Source: Elusimicrobiota bacterium
GTDB lineage: Bacteria; Elusimicrobiota; Elusimicrobia; UBA1565; UBA9628
Assembly (NCBI GenBank): GCA_016194705.1
Contig: JACQAZ010000025.1
Span: 1-34,797, forward strand
Direction of reading: 5' to 3'
Length of the DNA stretch: 34,797 nucleotides
Shown: one piece after another, positions 22,359 through 34,493 of the stretch
Layout: every line of letters starts with the position of its first letter
How positions within the stretch are numbered: the stretch's first letter is position 1
Notes under the pieces: model-generated
Told to the model about the DNA's origin: nothing
The model's input: only the letters and a program-made list of their open reading frames with translations
Databases searched by the model: none
Position numbers and translations under genes: made by a program

Positions 22359-22380
22359 AAAGGGGACGGAGGATAGCGAT

Positions 22381-22626
22381 ATGAAAAAGATTTTGATTTC
22401 CATGATGCTTTTGACGGGGCTGGCTATGCAAGCGCTGGCCGAGACCTCCGACGAATTCCTCTCGAGAAACAAGATTTCTCCACCAGCCATGTCGGAGACT
22501 CAAAAGAAGCACCTCCAAGAGCTTGTTGACGCCAAGGTAGAAGATTCCAAGAAGGTCAAGAACGTAAAGGACTACCTTTGGAACGTGGCGATCGACAACA
22601 TATTGACCGGATCAGCACTGGTTTGA
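22381..22626 (+). CDS. Small secreted protein of unknown function
   Basis: The protein has 81 aa: a signal peptide (MKKILISMMLLTGLAMQALA) and a mature part of about 61 residues that is Lys/Glu/Asp-rich and mostly helical, ending in YLWNVAIDNILTGSALV. No cysteines or known motifs are present. The start at 22381 is fixed by GGAGG 8 nt upstream and the signal peptide. It has its own consensus promoter and a strong terminator, so it is a stand-alone gene. It is divergent from the receptor-like kinase gene, which makes it a candidate partner or ligand of that system; this is inference from position only. Confidence 0.7.
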   Translation: MKKILISMMLLTGLAMQALAETSDEFLSRNKISPPAMSETQKKHLQELVDAKVEDSKKVKNVKDYLWNVAIDNILTGSALV

Positions 22627-22645
22627 CCGGACGCCAGGAGAGATG

Positions 22646-22678
22646 AAGGTCCCCGAAAGGGGGCCTTCCCTATTTTAT
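22646..22678 (+). terminator. Rho-independent terminator of the small secreted-protein gene
   Basis: AAGGTCCCC (22646-22654), a GAAA tetraloop and GGGGGCCTT (22659-22667) make a 9-bp stem with one G-U pair, followed by CCCTATTTTA. It ends inside the pdxA stop codon from the opposite strand, so the hairpin may also slow transcription leaving pdxA, though no T-tract exists on that side. Confidence 0.8.
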
Positions 22679-23613
22679 GGGGCCAAACGAGCGGCCAGAA
22701 GCGCCGCCGCGATCGTGGCCGAGGGATCGGCGTCTCGCCGTCCCGCGAGGTCGAAACCCGTCCCGTGGCCGGGCGAAGTCCGTATAAAAGGAAGCCCGAT
22801 CGTCCAATTGACGACGCCTAACCCCGCCGCGACCTTGAGCGGGATCAGCGCTTGGTCGTGGTAGAGGCAGACCAAGCCGTCGAGCTTTCCCTCCCGATGC
22901 CAGCGCCACGCCGTGTCGGCCGCGATCGGCCCGGCCAGGCGCGCGCGGCGCGCGGCCGGGATCAGAATTTTCCTCTCCTCGGAACCGATCAGGCCGTCCT
23001 CCCCCGCGTGGGGGTTGAACGCGCACAAGCCCAGCTTCGGCTTTCGGATCCCCAGCAGGCTCAGGGCCCGGCGCAGGCTCGCGGTGGCGGAGACGACATC
23101 CGCGCCCTTCAGAAGCCCGGCGACGCGGGCCAGCGGGACATGGCGGGTGGCCAGCACGCACCAAAGCTTGGAGGATGGCGCTCCCAAAATCATTTGGGCG
23201 TCGGCCTTCGGGAAGAGCTCGCGGAGATATTCCGTGTGGTCGCGGTACCTAAGACCCGCGAGACTCCACGACTTCTTCGAGATCGGCGCGGTCACGATGC
23301 CGGCTACGGCCTTGCGCCCCGCAAGGTCCGTTGCCAGACGAAAGGCGGCGAAAGAGAGCTTCCCTCCCGCGGCGCAGGATTTCCCGAACGCCGGGGCCTT
23401 AAGGCCAAGACGCGTGTCGACGATCGGCGCCAGGCCCGGCTTCCAACCGGCGCGCTTCCAGACGGAAGGCTCGCCCACGAGCACCGGACGGCAGCCCCGG
23501 CGCACCGATGGATCCGCCGCGGCCCTGACCGCGAGCTCGGGCCCTATCCCCGCGGGGTCGCCGCAGGTGAAGAGGATAGCCGGTCTATTCGACGGCCGTG
23601 GCGCTGCGTTCAA
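22675..23613 (-). CDS. pdxA: 4-hydroxythreonine-4-phosphate dehydrogenase
   Basis: The protein has 312 aa, slightly short for PdxA. It oxidises 4-phosphohydroxy-L-threonine in the DXP-dependent route to pyridoxal phosphate. Diagnostic segments are FTCGDPAGIGPEL at the N-terminus, the metal-binding LYHDQALIPLK, and the C-terminal GLPFIRTSPGHGTGFDLAG. The ATG at 23613 overlaps the upstream foldase gene by 29 nt; no later start is plausible. It is the last gene of the hemC-mfd-foldase run. A surA-pdxA order is also seen in E. coli, so the neighbourhood is familiar. Confidence 0.9.
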   Translation of the reverse strand: MNAAPRPSNRPAILFTCGDPAGIGPELAVRAAADPSVRRGCRPVLVGEPSVWKRAGWKPGLAPIVDTRLGLKAPAFGKSCAAGGKLSFAAFRLATDLAGRKAVAGIVTAPISKKSWSLAGLRYRDHTEYLRELFPKADAQMILGAPSSKLWCVLATRHVPLARVAGLLKGADVVSATASLRRALSLLGIRKPKLGLCAFNPHAGEDGLIGSEERKILIPAARRARLAGPIAADTAWRWHREGKLDGLVCLYHDQALIPLKVAAGLGVVNWTIGLPFIRTSPGHGTGFDLAGRRDADPSATIAAALLAARLAP

Positions 23614-24754
23614 TGACGGCCTTGGCCTTGAGTCCCTTGACGAAGGCTTCCAGGTCCTTCTGGTACCTCATGTTCATCATGAACTTAGTCAGGTCTTCCT
23701 TAAAGCGGTCGTATTCGGGCGTCTCGGCGGCGCGCTTCTCCTGGACCCGGATGATGTTGTAGCCGATCTCGGTGAAGATGGGCTGGCTCAACTCTCCCAC
23801 GGGCAGGGAGAAGGCGGCCTTCTCGAACTCCGGGGGAGCCACGCCGCGCAGGACGTAGCCGATGTCGCCGCCGCGCGCGGCGCTCTCGGGGTCCTCGGAA
23901 TCGGATCGGGCGATCTCGGCGAAGGTCGAAGTCCCGGCCTCGAGCTTGCGCCTGATCTCGTCGGCGGCCGAGAGGGCGCGCTTCTTTTCCTTCTCGGTAG
24001 CGTTGGGCGAGACCTTCACGAGTATGCGCGACACCCGCACGCGTTCCGAGCTCATCGCCCTGACCTGGCTCGAGATCTGGCGGAAGGCGTAGGCCTCCTC
24101 CTCGCTCATCCCTTTGAACGCCTCGGTGCTTTGGCTCAGCGCGAAGGCCTTGCGGTCCTTCTTCGGATCCGCGCCCTTGGGAGGGTCCTTGGGAGCGATG
24201 AAGGAGACGACCTTCTCGAAGTACGCCCTGACCTCCTTCTCGTCGGGAGGCGTGACCTTGGCCTTGACGCCCTGGTCGATGAGCTTGCGGGCCATGATCT
24301 GCTTCGAGAGGCGATCGCGGAACTGCTGATAGGTCAGCCCGTCGGCCTTGAGGCGCTTTTGGAAGAGCTCCTCGCTTTCCGCCTCGGTGAGCTCGCGGCC
24401 GTCTTCGCCCCGCTTGAAATTGTCTTTGATCTCCTGGGCGCCGTTGTCGATGTCGCGCTCGCGCACCTTGATCTTCTGCTTGGCCCCCTCCTGATAGAGC
24501 AGCTCGCGGTTGACGAGTTCCTCGAGGGTGCTCTCGCGCAGCTTCTTGAGGTTGGCCGGGTCGCGCAGGGCCTCGGGCTCCTGCCTCTGCCACATCTCGA
24601 TGGCCTCCGACACCTGTTTCTGGTACTCGGAGAGCAAGATCGGCGAGCCGTTGACGGTGGCGACCGTGTCTTCCATCATCTTGGCCGAGACCGCGGGTGC
24701 CGCCAGAAGCGACGCCAGCGCCAACACCGAGAGCCTCTTACTTGAACTGTTCAT
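23585..24754 (-). CDS. Periplasmic parvulin-type foldase (SurA/PpiC-like)
   Basis: The protein is about 389 aa with a signal peptide (RLSVLALASLLAAPAVSA). A SurA-type N-terminal helical region (VNGSPILLSEYQKQ) follows, with an unusual Lys-rich insert near residues 180-220. A parvulin domain at about 255-365 has VSRILVKV, RGGDIGYVLRG and GYNIIRVQEKR. It should assist folding of envelope proteins and isomerise prolyl bonds. It has a single parvulin domain, whereas E. coli SurA has two. The ATG at 24754 overlaps the previous gene by 17 nt. The longer upstream frame is a shadow of that gene. Confidence 0.87.
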   Translation of the reverse strand: MNSSSKRLSVLALASLLAAPAVSAKMMEDTVATVNGSPILLSEYQKQVSEAIEMWQRQEPEALRDPANLKKLRESTLEELVNRELLYQEGAKQKIKVRERDIDNGAQEIKDNFKRGEDGRELTEAESEELFQKRLKADGLTYQQFRDRLSKQIMARKLIDQGVKAKVTPPDEKEVRAYFEKVVSFIAPKDPPKGADPKKDRKAFALSQSTEAFKGMSEEEAYAFRQISSQVRAMSSERVRVSRILVKVSPNATEKEKKRALSAADEIRRKLEAGTSTFAEIARSDSEDPESAARGGDIGYVLRGVAPPEFEKAAFSLPVGELSQPIFTEIGYNIIRVQEKRAAETPEYDRFKEDLTKFMMNMRYQKDLEAFVKGLKAKAVIERSATAVE

Positions 24755-25561
24755 CGACGACCTCCACGGGAAATTTTTCCTGAATCGACTGCAAGTAATG
24801 GTCCAGCTTCTGATGCTCGATGATGTCGAGGATGCGCTCCTCGGCCTGACCGAAGGGGATGTTGCGCTCGGCGTCCTTCTTGAGGACATAGTACCCGAAT
24901 TTGCTCTTGATCGGACCGCTGATCTCGCCGATGCGCATGCGGAAGACGATGTCCTGGAGCTCCGGAATGACCTCGCCGTAGAGGGCGGAGGGCATCCGGC
25001 CCCCATCGGCGGCGCTGCCGGCCTCAAGAGAGTTCTTCTTGGCCATTTGAGCGAAATTGCCCCCGCTGCGGGCCCTCTTGGCGAGGGCCTGGGCCTCGCC
25101 GGGGTTGGCCAGAAGGATGTGGCGGATGTCCACCTCGGTCGGGTGCTTGCGGAGATAATCGCGCGCCTCGTCTTCGCTGGCCTTGATGACCCCCCGAGCC
25201 CGGAGGTCGTCGCGCCACATGCGGGTCAACAGGACCTCGCGGCCCTCCTTGAGGCGCTCCTCTTCCTCCTCGCGCAGATGCTGGGCCTGGGACTTGAACT
25301 CGGCGGACTTGCGGACCTCGGAGGCCGCGGCCGCGGCGACGATCATCTTCTCGCGGATCAGGATGTCGAGGAATTGACGCCTGCCGTTGGGCGTCAGCAC
25401 GTAGCTTTGGAAATTCTGCGGGACGTCGGCGAGCTTGCGGGTGAACTCGGATTGGGTGATGACCAGCGGCCCCACCTTGGCCACCACAGGATCGCGGCGC
25501 CGGCAGCCGGAGCACAAAAGAACGAACGCCAGACAGGCTAAAACGCCAATGCGCATGATCG

Positions 25562-25565
<4 letters not shown>
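24738..25565 (-). CDS. Parvulin-type peptidyl-prolyl isomerase, lipoprotein
   Basis: The protein is about 275 aa with a lipoprotein signal (LAFVLLCSGC). A SurA/PrsA-like N-terminal region (VVAKVGPLVITQSEF...) follows, then a parvulin domain with VDIRHILLAN, GGRMPS and SKFGYYVLKKD. It is probably anchored in the periplasm, as PrsA is in Gram-positives, and works with the foldase encoded next. The ATG at 25565 overlaps the mfd stop by 4 nt (ATGA). A second ATG three codons on would also keep the lipobox. Confidence 0.85.
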
Positions 25566-28678
<3,113 letters not shown>

Positions 28679-29578
28679 CTAAGCGCGAACGGCGGCGGCG
28701 AGTTCGGCGGCGAGGTCGTCGCGGCGGGACGAGTCGGAGCAGAGCTTGGTCATGCGCTTGGCGCCCGAGCCGTCCTCGCGCGACCAGAAAACCGAGAGGG
28801 CGACGCCCTCGCCGTCGGCCGTCGCGTAGGCCCCCAGGGGAGTCGAGCACCCGCCGCCGACTTTCTTCAGGAAGGTGCGCTCGAACTCGACGCAGAGCCG
28901 CGTGGCGGCGTGGTCGAGCTTGGCGACAAGCGCCGCTGTCTCAGTCTGGTCCGCGCGGACCTCGACGGCCAGGGCTCCTTGGGCCGGAGCGGGCACGATG
29001 AGCTCGACCGGGATCGGCTCGCGCGCGACGTCGGTGCGCCCGAGGCGATTGAGGCCCGCGGCGGCCAGGATCAACCCGTCGCAGGCGCCCTCGCGCAGCT
29101 TTCGGACTCGCGTGTCGACGTTGCCGCGCATCGGGAGCAGTTCGAGTCCCGGCTTGGCTTGGAGCAGCTGCACGCGCCTGCGCAGGGATGAGGTCGCCAC
29201 GCGGGCCGGGGCCTTGAGCGCCGCCCACGGCAGGCCGTCGCGGCCGATGAAGGCGTCGCGCGGATCCTCGCGCTCGGGCCAGGCCGCGATGACGCAGCCC
29301 GGGGCGAGCTCGGCCGGCAGGTCCTTTCCGCTGTGCACGGCGAAGTCGATCTCGCCTTCGATCAAGGCCTCCTCGATCTCCTTGACGAAGAGCCCCTTCG
29401 TCCCCGAGGCGAGAGCCGCGGCCTCTTTGGGGCTTTGCGTCTGGAACAGGTCGCCGCTGGTCTTGATGACCGCGGTCTCGACCTCGAGGCCGGGGACCAG
29501 GCGCTGGAGTTGGCGCGCGAGCTGGCCCGATTGGGCCAGCGCCAAGGTCGAACCCCGAGTCCCCATCTTCAATTTCAT
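28679..29578 (-). CDS. hemC: Porphobilinogen deaminase (hydroxymethylbilane synthase)
   Basis: The protein has 299 aa, a normal length. It joins four porphobilinogens into hydroxymethylbilane, the third common step of haem synthesis. The dipyrromethane-attachment cysteine is C244 in GGGCSTPLGAY, and GTRGSTLALAQ opens the protein. VHSGKDLPAEL replaces the usual VHSLKDLP; the catalytic aspartate is kept. The ATG is at 29578. It is the first gene of hemC-mfd-foldases-pdxA. No other haem gene is in the window. Confidence 0.92.
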   Translation of the reverse strand: MKLKMGTRGSTLALAQSGQLARQLQRLVPGLEVETAVIKTSGDLFQTQSPKEAAALASGTKGLFVKEIEEALIEGEIDFAVHSGKDLPAELAPGCVIAAWPEREDPRDAFIGRDGLPWAALKAPARVATSSLRRRVQLLQAKPGLELLPMRGNVDTRVRKLREGACDGLILAAAGLNRLGRTDVAREPIPVELIVPAPAQGALAVEVRADQTETAALVAKLDHAATRLCVEFERTFLKKVGGGCSTPLGAYATADGEGVALSVFWSREDGSGAKRMTKLCSDSSRRDDLAAELAAAVRA

Positions 29579-29615
29579 CGTCTATCGCGGCTCCCGAAGG
29601 GTATTCTACACAATT

Positions 29616-29623
29616 GGTATAAT
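29616..29623 (+). promoter_or_regulatory. Extended -10 of the alanine racemase gene
   Basis: TGG-TATAAT (29615-29623) is a consensus extended -10; no clear -35 is visible. The ATG is 10 nt further on, giving a leader of only a few nucleotides. The hemC promoter must lie in the same 55-nt divergent gap; TAGAAT on the minus strand is its best candidate. Confidence 0.5.
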
Positions 29624-29633
29624 CGGCGGGCTC

Positions 29634-30683
29634 ATGGAACACCTCAAGTGGATCGAGATCGACCTCTCCGCCCTGCGCCTCAACATCAAGTGGGTGCTCT
29701 CCAAGCTCGACCCCGGCGTCAAGCTCATGGCGGTCGTCAAGGCCAACGGCTACGGCCACGGCGCCGTCGAGGTCTCCCGCGAGGCGCTCAAGGCGGGCGC
29801 CAAGAGCCTTGGCGTCATGACCACGAGCGAGGCGGCGGTCCTGCGGCATGCCGGCATCAAAGCCCCGATCCAGCTCCTGGCCCCTCTGCTGCCCGAGAAC
29901 GCCCGCGAAGCCGCGCGGCTCAAGGTCGTCGCGACCGTCGATTCCTTAGAGCAGGCCCGCGCGCTCAACTCCGCGGGACGCCTCGACGTGCACCTCGACT
30001 TGGATTTCGGCCTGGGACGCTGGGGGATTGCGCCCAAGCGCCTGCCCGATTTCCTGCGGGGCCTCAATCGCCTCAAGCGCCTGCGTCTGGCGGGCCTCTC
30101 GACTCACATCGCCTACGCGCCGGGGAAGAACTCCGTCGAGGCGGAGGAAAAGCTGGCCGCGTTTGACCGCATCGCGAATAATCTCAAGCGCGAGCATCCG
30201 GACCTGGTCTGCCACGCGGCCAACAGCTCGGTGCTCATGGACTTCCCCCACTGGCAGATGGACCAAGTGCGCGTGGGCAACCTCATGTACGCAATCAACA
30301 AGGCGACCACGAAAACCGCGCCCATCCGCAAGGTCTGGCGTTTTCAAGCGCGGATCATCGCCCTCCACGACGTCGTGCCCGGTCAGTCGATCGGGTACGC
30401 CAGCGAATACATCGCGTCCCGCCGGATGCGCGTGGCGACCTTGCCCGCCGGCTACTCCGACGGTCTGACGATGGAGCCCGCCGAACGCCTGATCGGCTTC
30501 TCCACGGGATTCCAGTATTGGGGTCTGCTGCGCGGGATCAAGACGCCGTTCGTCGGCCGCTGCGGCATCTCGCACCTTCTCGTCGACGTCACCGACGTCG
30601 CCAAGCCCCGGCTGGGCGAGGCCGTGACCTTGCCGGTGCGCCGTACCGCGGCCAATTCCCAGCTGCCGCGGGTCTATTCTTAG
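29634..30683 (+). CDS. alr: Alanine racemase
   Basis: The protein has 349 aa. It makes D-alanine for peptidoglycan using PLP. The PLP lysine is K36 in AVVKANGYGHG, and the second catalytic base is about Y255 in SIGYASEY. ATLPAGYSDGL and PFVGRCGISHLLVDVT are also typical. The start at 29634 follows an extended -10 at a distance that leaves almost no leader. It converges on the PBP gene with a 2-nt gap, placing two cell-wall genes side by side on opposite strands. No terminator is visible between them. Confidence 0.92.
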   Translation: MEHLKWIEIDLSALRLNIKWVLSKLDPGVKLMAVVKANGYGHGAVEVSREALKAGAKSLGVMTTSEAAVLRHAGIKAPIQLLAPLLPENAREAARLKVVATVDSLEQARALNSAGRLDVHLDLDFGLGRWGIAPKRLPDFLRGLNRLKRLRLAGLSTHIAYAPGKNSVEAEEKLAAFDRIANNLKREHPDLVCHAANSSVLMDFPHWQMDQVRVGNLMYAINKATTKTAPIRKVWRFQARIIALHDVVPGQSIGYASEYIASRRMRVATLPAGYSDGLTMEPAERLIGFSTGFQYWGLLRGIKTPFVGRCGISHLLVDVTDVAKPRLGEAVTLPVRRTAANSQLPRVYS

Positions 30684-30685
30684 GC

Positions 30686-32980
30686 CTACTCGATGATGAC
30701 CGGCTCGCTGGGGCCGGGAGCGGGCGCAGGCCCGTTTCCGTTGGGATTTCTTTCGAGTTCGTCGTCCGACGGAAGCGGCGGGGGCCCTTGGCCGGCCGGG
30801 GGGGCCGTCGAAAGGCCGACGGCGGCCGCGGGGCTGATGGCGCCGGCCTGAAGTCCCGACGAGAGCTGCGCCTCCAGAGGCCGGCTATGGTCTACGGTGC
30901 AGAACTGCTTGGGCTCGGTGCCCTCTTGGAACGCCTCCAAGATGACCTTGCCGCGGGGGCAGGTCGGCAGGGCCAGCATCCCGGTCGTCGAGTCGATCTT
31001 CTGGAAAACGATGCCCTGCTGCGGAGCGGAGAAATCCCTCTTCGGATAGTCCTTGAGGACCTTCGCCATGATCTCCGTCCACCAAGGCACCACCGTGGAG
31101 CCGCCGGTCCAGTCCTTGCGGCCCAGCGAAGTGTCGTCGTCGTAGCCCATCCAGGCGGCGGCGACCAGGTCCGGCGTGTACCCCAAGAACCACAGGTCGC
31201 GGTTGTCGTTGGTCGTGCCCGTCTTGCCCGCCAAGGGGCGATTGAGTTGGCGTGCGTAGCCGCCCGTGCCGTTCTGGACGACGCCCTTGAGCAGGTTGGT
31301 CACAAGATACGCCAGTTGCGGAGACATCGCCTCCTTCTCCGCGGGAACGTGGACCTCAAGCGCCTTCCCGGCCGGGTCCTCGACGCGCTCGACCGTGTAG
31401 GGCGTCACGAAGATCCCCCCGTTGGCGAAGGTGCCGAAGGCGCTGGCCATCTCGAGCGGGCTCACCACCGACGAGCCCAGGCCCAAAGAGAGCACCGGGT
31501 CGAGGTCGGAATGGATGCCCGCCTTGTGCGCGAGTTCGACGACCAAAGTCGGGCCGATCTTCTCGATGAGGCGCACCGAGGCGATGTTGCGCGACTGCGC
31601 CAGGGCGCGGCGCAAAGTGATGGTGCCGAGGAATTTCCCGTCGAAGTTGTTGGGCACCCAAATCTTGAAATCGGCCGACTGCGCGAAGGGCGCGGTGGCC
31701 AGCGAGATCTGGTATTGGTCGGTGGCTCCCTCCAGGAGCCGCCAGTCCCGGCCGTCGTAGTAGTAGGCCAGGGGCGTGTCGTCGACGAGCGAGGCCGCGG
31801 TGAGCCCGTTCTCGAGCGCGGTGGCCCAGACGAAAGCCTTGAAGGTCGAGCCCGGCTGCCGGCGGGCCTGCACCGCGCGGTTGAAGATGGAATCCCCGCG
31901 CCCGCCGATCATGGCGCGCACGGCGCCCGTCTTGACGTCCATGAGGACGAAGGCTCCCTGGATCTTCGAGGGCGGCGAGGTCGAAAGCTCGACCCCGCCC
32001 GGGGTCTGCGCGGCCTCCTTCTGCTTGCGCTCCCATTCCTTGAGGGCCTTGTCGTCGAACTCCAACAGGCGCTTCTCCATGATCTCCTCGGCGGTCTTCT
32101 GGAAGTCGAGGTCGAGGGTCGTGTGGATCTTCAAGCCCCCGCGCCAGAGGGTGTTGTAGCCGTATTTCTGCTCGAGGCGGTGGCGCACGTGCTCGACGAA
32201 GTAGGGCGCCTGCGTGCCGACCTCCAAGGGCTTCGACAAAGGCACCGGCTGCGCGTTGGCAGAGTCGCGCTCCTGTGCGGCGATCATCTTCTCCTCGAGC
32301 ATGCGCTGCAGGACCACGGAGCGGCGCTTGCGCGCGCGGTCGGGATGAGCGAACGGCGAGTTGGCGCGCGGGGAGCGGATGAGGCCGGCGAGCAGCGCGC
32401 AGTCGGGCAGGCTCAGCTGGGCGACCTCCTTGCCGAAGTAGATCTTCGCGGCCGCCTGGACCCCGTAAGCCCCTTCGCCGAAGTAGACCTGGTTGAGATA
32501 GAGCTGGAGTATCTCGGACTTCGAGAAATTGCGCTCGATCTCGACGGCCAGCAGGATCTCGCGGATCTTGCGCGTGATCTTGCGCTCGGGCTTGAGGAAG
32601 ATCTGCTTGGCCAGCTGCTGGGTGATCGTCGAGGCCCCCTGCACGACCCTGCGGGCGATGAAGTTGCGCACCGCCGAGCGCAGGATGCCCTTGGGCGAGA
32701 TCCCCCAATGGTTGAAGAAATTGTCGTCCTCGACGGCGATCGCGGCGTTCTGCAGGTCGACGGGAATCTTGTTGAGGGTCAGAAGGGCGCGCTTCTCGAT
32801 CGAAAACTCGGCGAGCACGCCGTCCCTGGAATCGAAAACGCGCGTGGACAGGGACGGAGTGTAGTTCTCCAGCGTCGTGATGTCGGGCAAGCCCATCAAC
32901 AGGCGGCGCAAGACCCAGGCGCCGCTGAAGATCATCAGGGCGAGCAGGAAGACGTTGAAATAGAAGCGGGAGCGCGACAT
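30686..32980 (-). CDS. mrcA: Class A penicillin-binding protein (PBP1A-like)
   Basis: The protein is about 764 aa. One N-terminal membrane helix (about 7-28) is followed by a GT51 glycosyltransferase with the catalytic Glu84 in VEDDNFFNHWG and GASTITQQLAKQIFL. The transpeptidase then carries STFK (nucleophile S378), SRN (AQSRNIASVR) and KTGTT. It therefore polymerises and cross-links peptidoglycan. The C-terminal tail is Pro/Ala-rich and disordered. I use the ATG at 32980 rather than the TTG before it. The -10 (TGTTATAAT) overlaps the stop of the upstream dehydrogenase, so it may be transcribed both alone and by readthrough. Confidence 0.92.
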   Translation of the reverse strand: MSRSRFYFNVFLLALMIFSGAWVLRRLLMGLPDITTLENYTPSLSTRVFDSRDGVLAEFSIEKRALLTLNKIPVDLQNAAIAVEDDNFFNHWGISPKGILRSAVRNFIARRVVQGASTITQQLAKQIFLKPERKITRKIREILLAVEIERNFSKSEILQLYLNQVYFGEGAYGVQAAAKIYFGKEVAQLSLPDCALLAGLIRSPRANSPFAHPDRARKRRSVVLQRMLEEKMIAAQERDSANAQPVPLSKPLEVGTQAPYFVEHVRHRLEQKYGYNTLWRGGLKIHTTLDLDFQKTAEEIMEKRLLEFDDKALKEWERKQKEAAQTPGGVELSTSPPSKIQGAFVLMDVKTGAVRAMIGGRGDSIFNRAVQARRQPGSTFKAFVWATALENGLTAASLVDDTPLAYYYDGRDWRLLEGATDQYQISLATAPFAQSADFKIWVPNNFDGKFLGTITLRRALAQSRNIASVRLIEKIGPTLVVELAHKAGIHSDLDPVLSLGLGSSVVSPLEMASAFGTFANGGIFVTPYTVERVEDPAGKALEVHVPAEKEAMSPQLAYLVTNLLKGVVQNGTGGYARQLNRPLAGKTGTTNDNRDLWFLGYTPDLVAAAWMGYDDDTSLGRKDWTGGSTVVPWWTEIMAKVLKDYPKRDFSAPQQGIVFQKIDSTTGMLALPTCPRGKVILEAFQEGTEPKQFCTVDHSRPLEAQLSSGLQAGAISPAAAVGLSTAPPAGQGPPPLPSDDELERNPNGNGPAPAPGPSEPVIIE

Positions 32981-32986
32981 CAACGA

Positions 32987-32995
32987 ATTATAACA
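32987..32995 (-). promoter_or_regulatory. Extended -10 of the PBP gene, overlapping the upstream stop codon
   Basis: On the minus strand TGT-TATAAT (32987-32995) is followed by exactly 6 nt and the ATG at 32980. The TAA stop of the upstream gene lies within the box. No convincing -35 is visible. Confidence 0.5.
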
Positions 32996-34385
32996 CTTTG
33001 GCTTCTTTGCGGCCGGAAGCCGACAGGGAGCGCGTCAGCGCCGCGTAGCCGGCCTCGCAGAGGGCCAAGCCCTCCAGGTCCGGCAGGCGGCCCACCAGCG
33101 CCTCGAAGGCGCGGCGGCTGTCCTTGCGCCGCAGGGCCTTCTCGACGTGGCCCGCCAGGACGGCGTGGGTGCCCTCCCAGATCTCCTGGATGAGCGCGTC
33201 CTGCGAGAGGCGCGGCAGGATGGAGAAATCCCGCAGGATGCCGTTGCCGGCGAAGACCAGCTGCGCCTCGCGCACGGCCTCGGTCGCGGCGCGCGAGATT
33301 CCGATCTTGAGCAAGGGCACGAGGACCTCGGCGACGGGGTCCTCGTCCTCGAGAGCGCGGATCATCTCGAAAAACGCGGCTTGCGCCCCGCGCCAAAGGG
33401 CCTCGATGCGAGCCAAGGACCGCTTGACCTCGGGGAGCTCGGCCGCCGGACGTCCCATCACTCGGCGCGTCCGCGCGTACGCTCCGGCCTCGAGCATGGC
33501 GCGGCGCATCATGCCCAGAGAGCCGGCCGCGACGTGCATGCGCGAGGTCGCGATGACGACTTTCATCAAGATCGCCAAGCCGTGGGAGGGCCGGCCGACG
33601 AGCTCCGCGTAAGCTCCTGTATATTCGACCTCCGCGGTCGCCTTGCCGCGCGTGCCGCAGAGGTCCTTCAGGCGCAGGATGTGGCAGTCGTTGAGCGAGC
33701 CGTCCGGTTTGAGCCGCGGGACCAAGAACAACGCGACCGTGTCCGAGCCTTCCGGCTTGGCCGTCGTCACCCAGAGCTCGCCGGGGTTCGAGCAGAACCA
33801 TTTCAGGCCGGTCAGACGCCAGGTCCCGTCTTTCTGCGCGACCGCGCGCGTCTCGTTCTCGGAGACGACGCTGCCGCCCTGCTTCTCGGTCACGAACTGC
33901 CCTCCCGTCAGCGGCGTCGGGCTCTTGGGATCGCGAACGAGCGGCAGCCAGCGCTTCTTCTGCTCCGGTGTCCCGTGCTCCTCCAAGAGGCGCGCCAGGC
34001 CGTCGGTCATGGCCAGCGGACAAGTGACGCCGCCCTCGCCGCACTGATTGACGAGGTAGGCTTTGACCAGGCGCTCCCAGAGCGGCGTCGGGAGCAGGAC
34101 CTCCGATTGCAGGACCAGCCGCCGGGCGTCGAGCTGCTCGGGGCAATAGCGGATCTCGTCGATGCGGCCGCCCCAGCGATCGTAGCGCTCGAGCCGAGGC
34201 AGCTTCTCGTCTTTGTGAGCTTCGCCGATCAGCTCGTCGAGTTTCCCTCCGCATAGCTCGCCGAACGCGGTCAGCCGCTCGACGGCGTCCTTGGGGGCCT
34301 TGCGGCGCTTGAGCCAAGCGAGCAGAGGCTGGTCGTGCAGGAAGAAGTTGGTCCCGCGGATGCCGCGGTATTCGGCCTCGGCCAT
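32988..34385 (-). CDS. AidB-like acyl-CoA dehydrogenase
   Basis: The protein has 465 aa. It belongs to the acyl-CoA dehydrogenase superfamily, most like the AidB branch: GGQFVTEKQGGSVVSENETRA, LTGLKWFCSNP, and the C-terminal EIWEGTHAVLAGHVEKAL. Such proteins bind FAD. E. coli AidB also binds DNA and is linked to alkylation damage, but that role cannot be assumed here; fatty or branched acyl-CoA oxidation is the alternative. The fixCX genes in the window could carry electrons from such an enzyme. The ATG at 34385 has a TTGACG-17-TATAAC promoter ending 5 nt upstream, so the mRNA may be leaderless. Confidence 0.82.
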   Translation of the reverse strand: MAEAEYRGIRGTNFFLHDQPLLAWLKRRKAPKDAVERLTAFGELCGGKLDELIGEAHKDEKLPRLERYDRWGGRIDEIRYCPEQLDARRLVLQSEVLLPTPLWERLVKAYLVNQCGEGGVTCPLAMTDGLARLLEEHGTPEQKKRWLPLVRDPKSPTPLTGGQFVTEKQGGSVVSENETRAVAQKDGTWRLTGLKWFCSNPGELWVTTAKPEGSDTVALFLVPRLKPDGSLNDCHILRLKDLCGTRGKATAEVEYTGAYAELVGRPSHGLAILMKVVIATSRMHVAAGSLGMMRRAMLEAGAYARTRRVMGRPAAELPEVKRSLARIEALWRGAQAAFFEMIRALEDEDPVAEVLVPLLKIGISRAATEAVREAQLVFAGNGILRDFSILPRLSQDALIQEIWEGTHAVLAGHVEKALRRKDSRRAFEALVGRLPDLEGLALCEAGYAALTRSLSASGRKEAKVL

Positions 34386-34390
34386 GCCCT

Positions 34391-34419
34391 GTTATAACTT
34401 CTGACGACCGGCGCGTCAA
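34391..34419 (-). promoter_or_regulatory. Promoter of the AidB-like gene, nearly leaderless
   Basis: On the minus strand TTGACG (34414-34419), 17 nt and TATAAC (34391-34396), with 5 nt to the ATG. AGGG lies between but is too close to the start codon for normal ribosome binding. Confidence 0.6.
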
Positions 34420-34454
34420 GCCCGCGTCCGCGGCCGTTTCGAACCGGGCTCATA

Positions 34455-34483
34455 TTGACAGGATGAGGCGCCGGGGCTACACT
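34455..34483 (+). promoter_or_regulatory. Consensus promoter of the gene at the right edge
   Basis: TTGACA (34455-34460), 17 nt and TACACT (34478-34483), with 10 nt to the ATG at 34494. It has the same boxes and spacing as the kinase promoter at 19577-19605. Confidence 0.65.
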
Positions 34484-34493
34484 TCTGAGTGCC

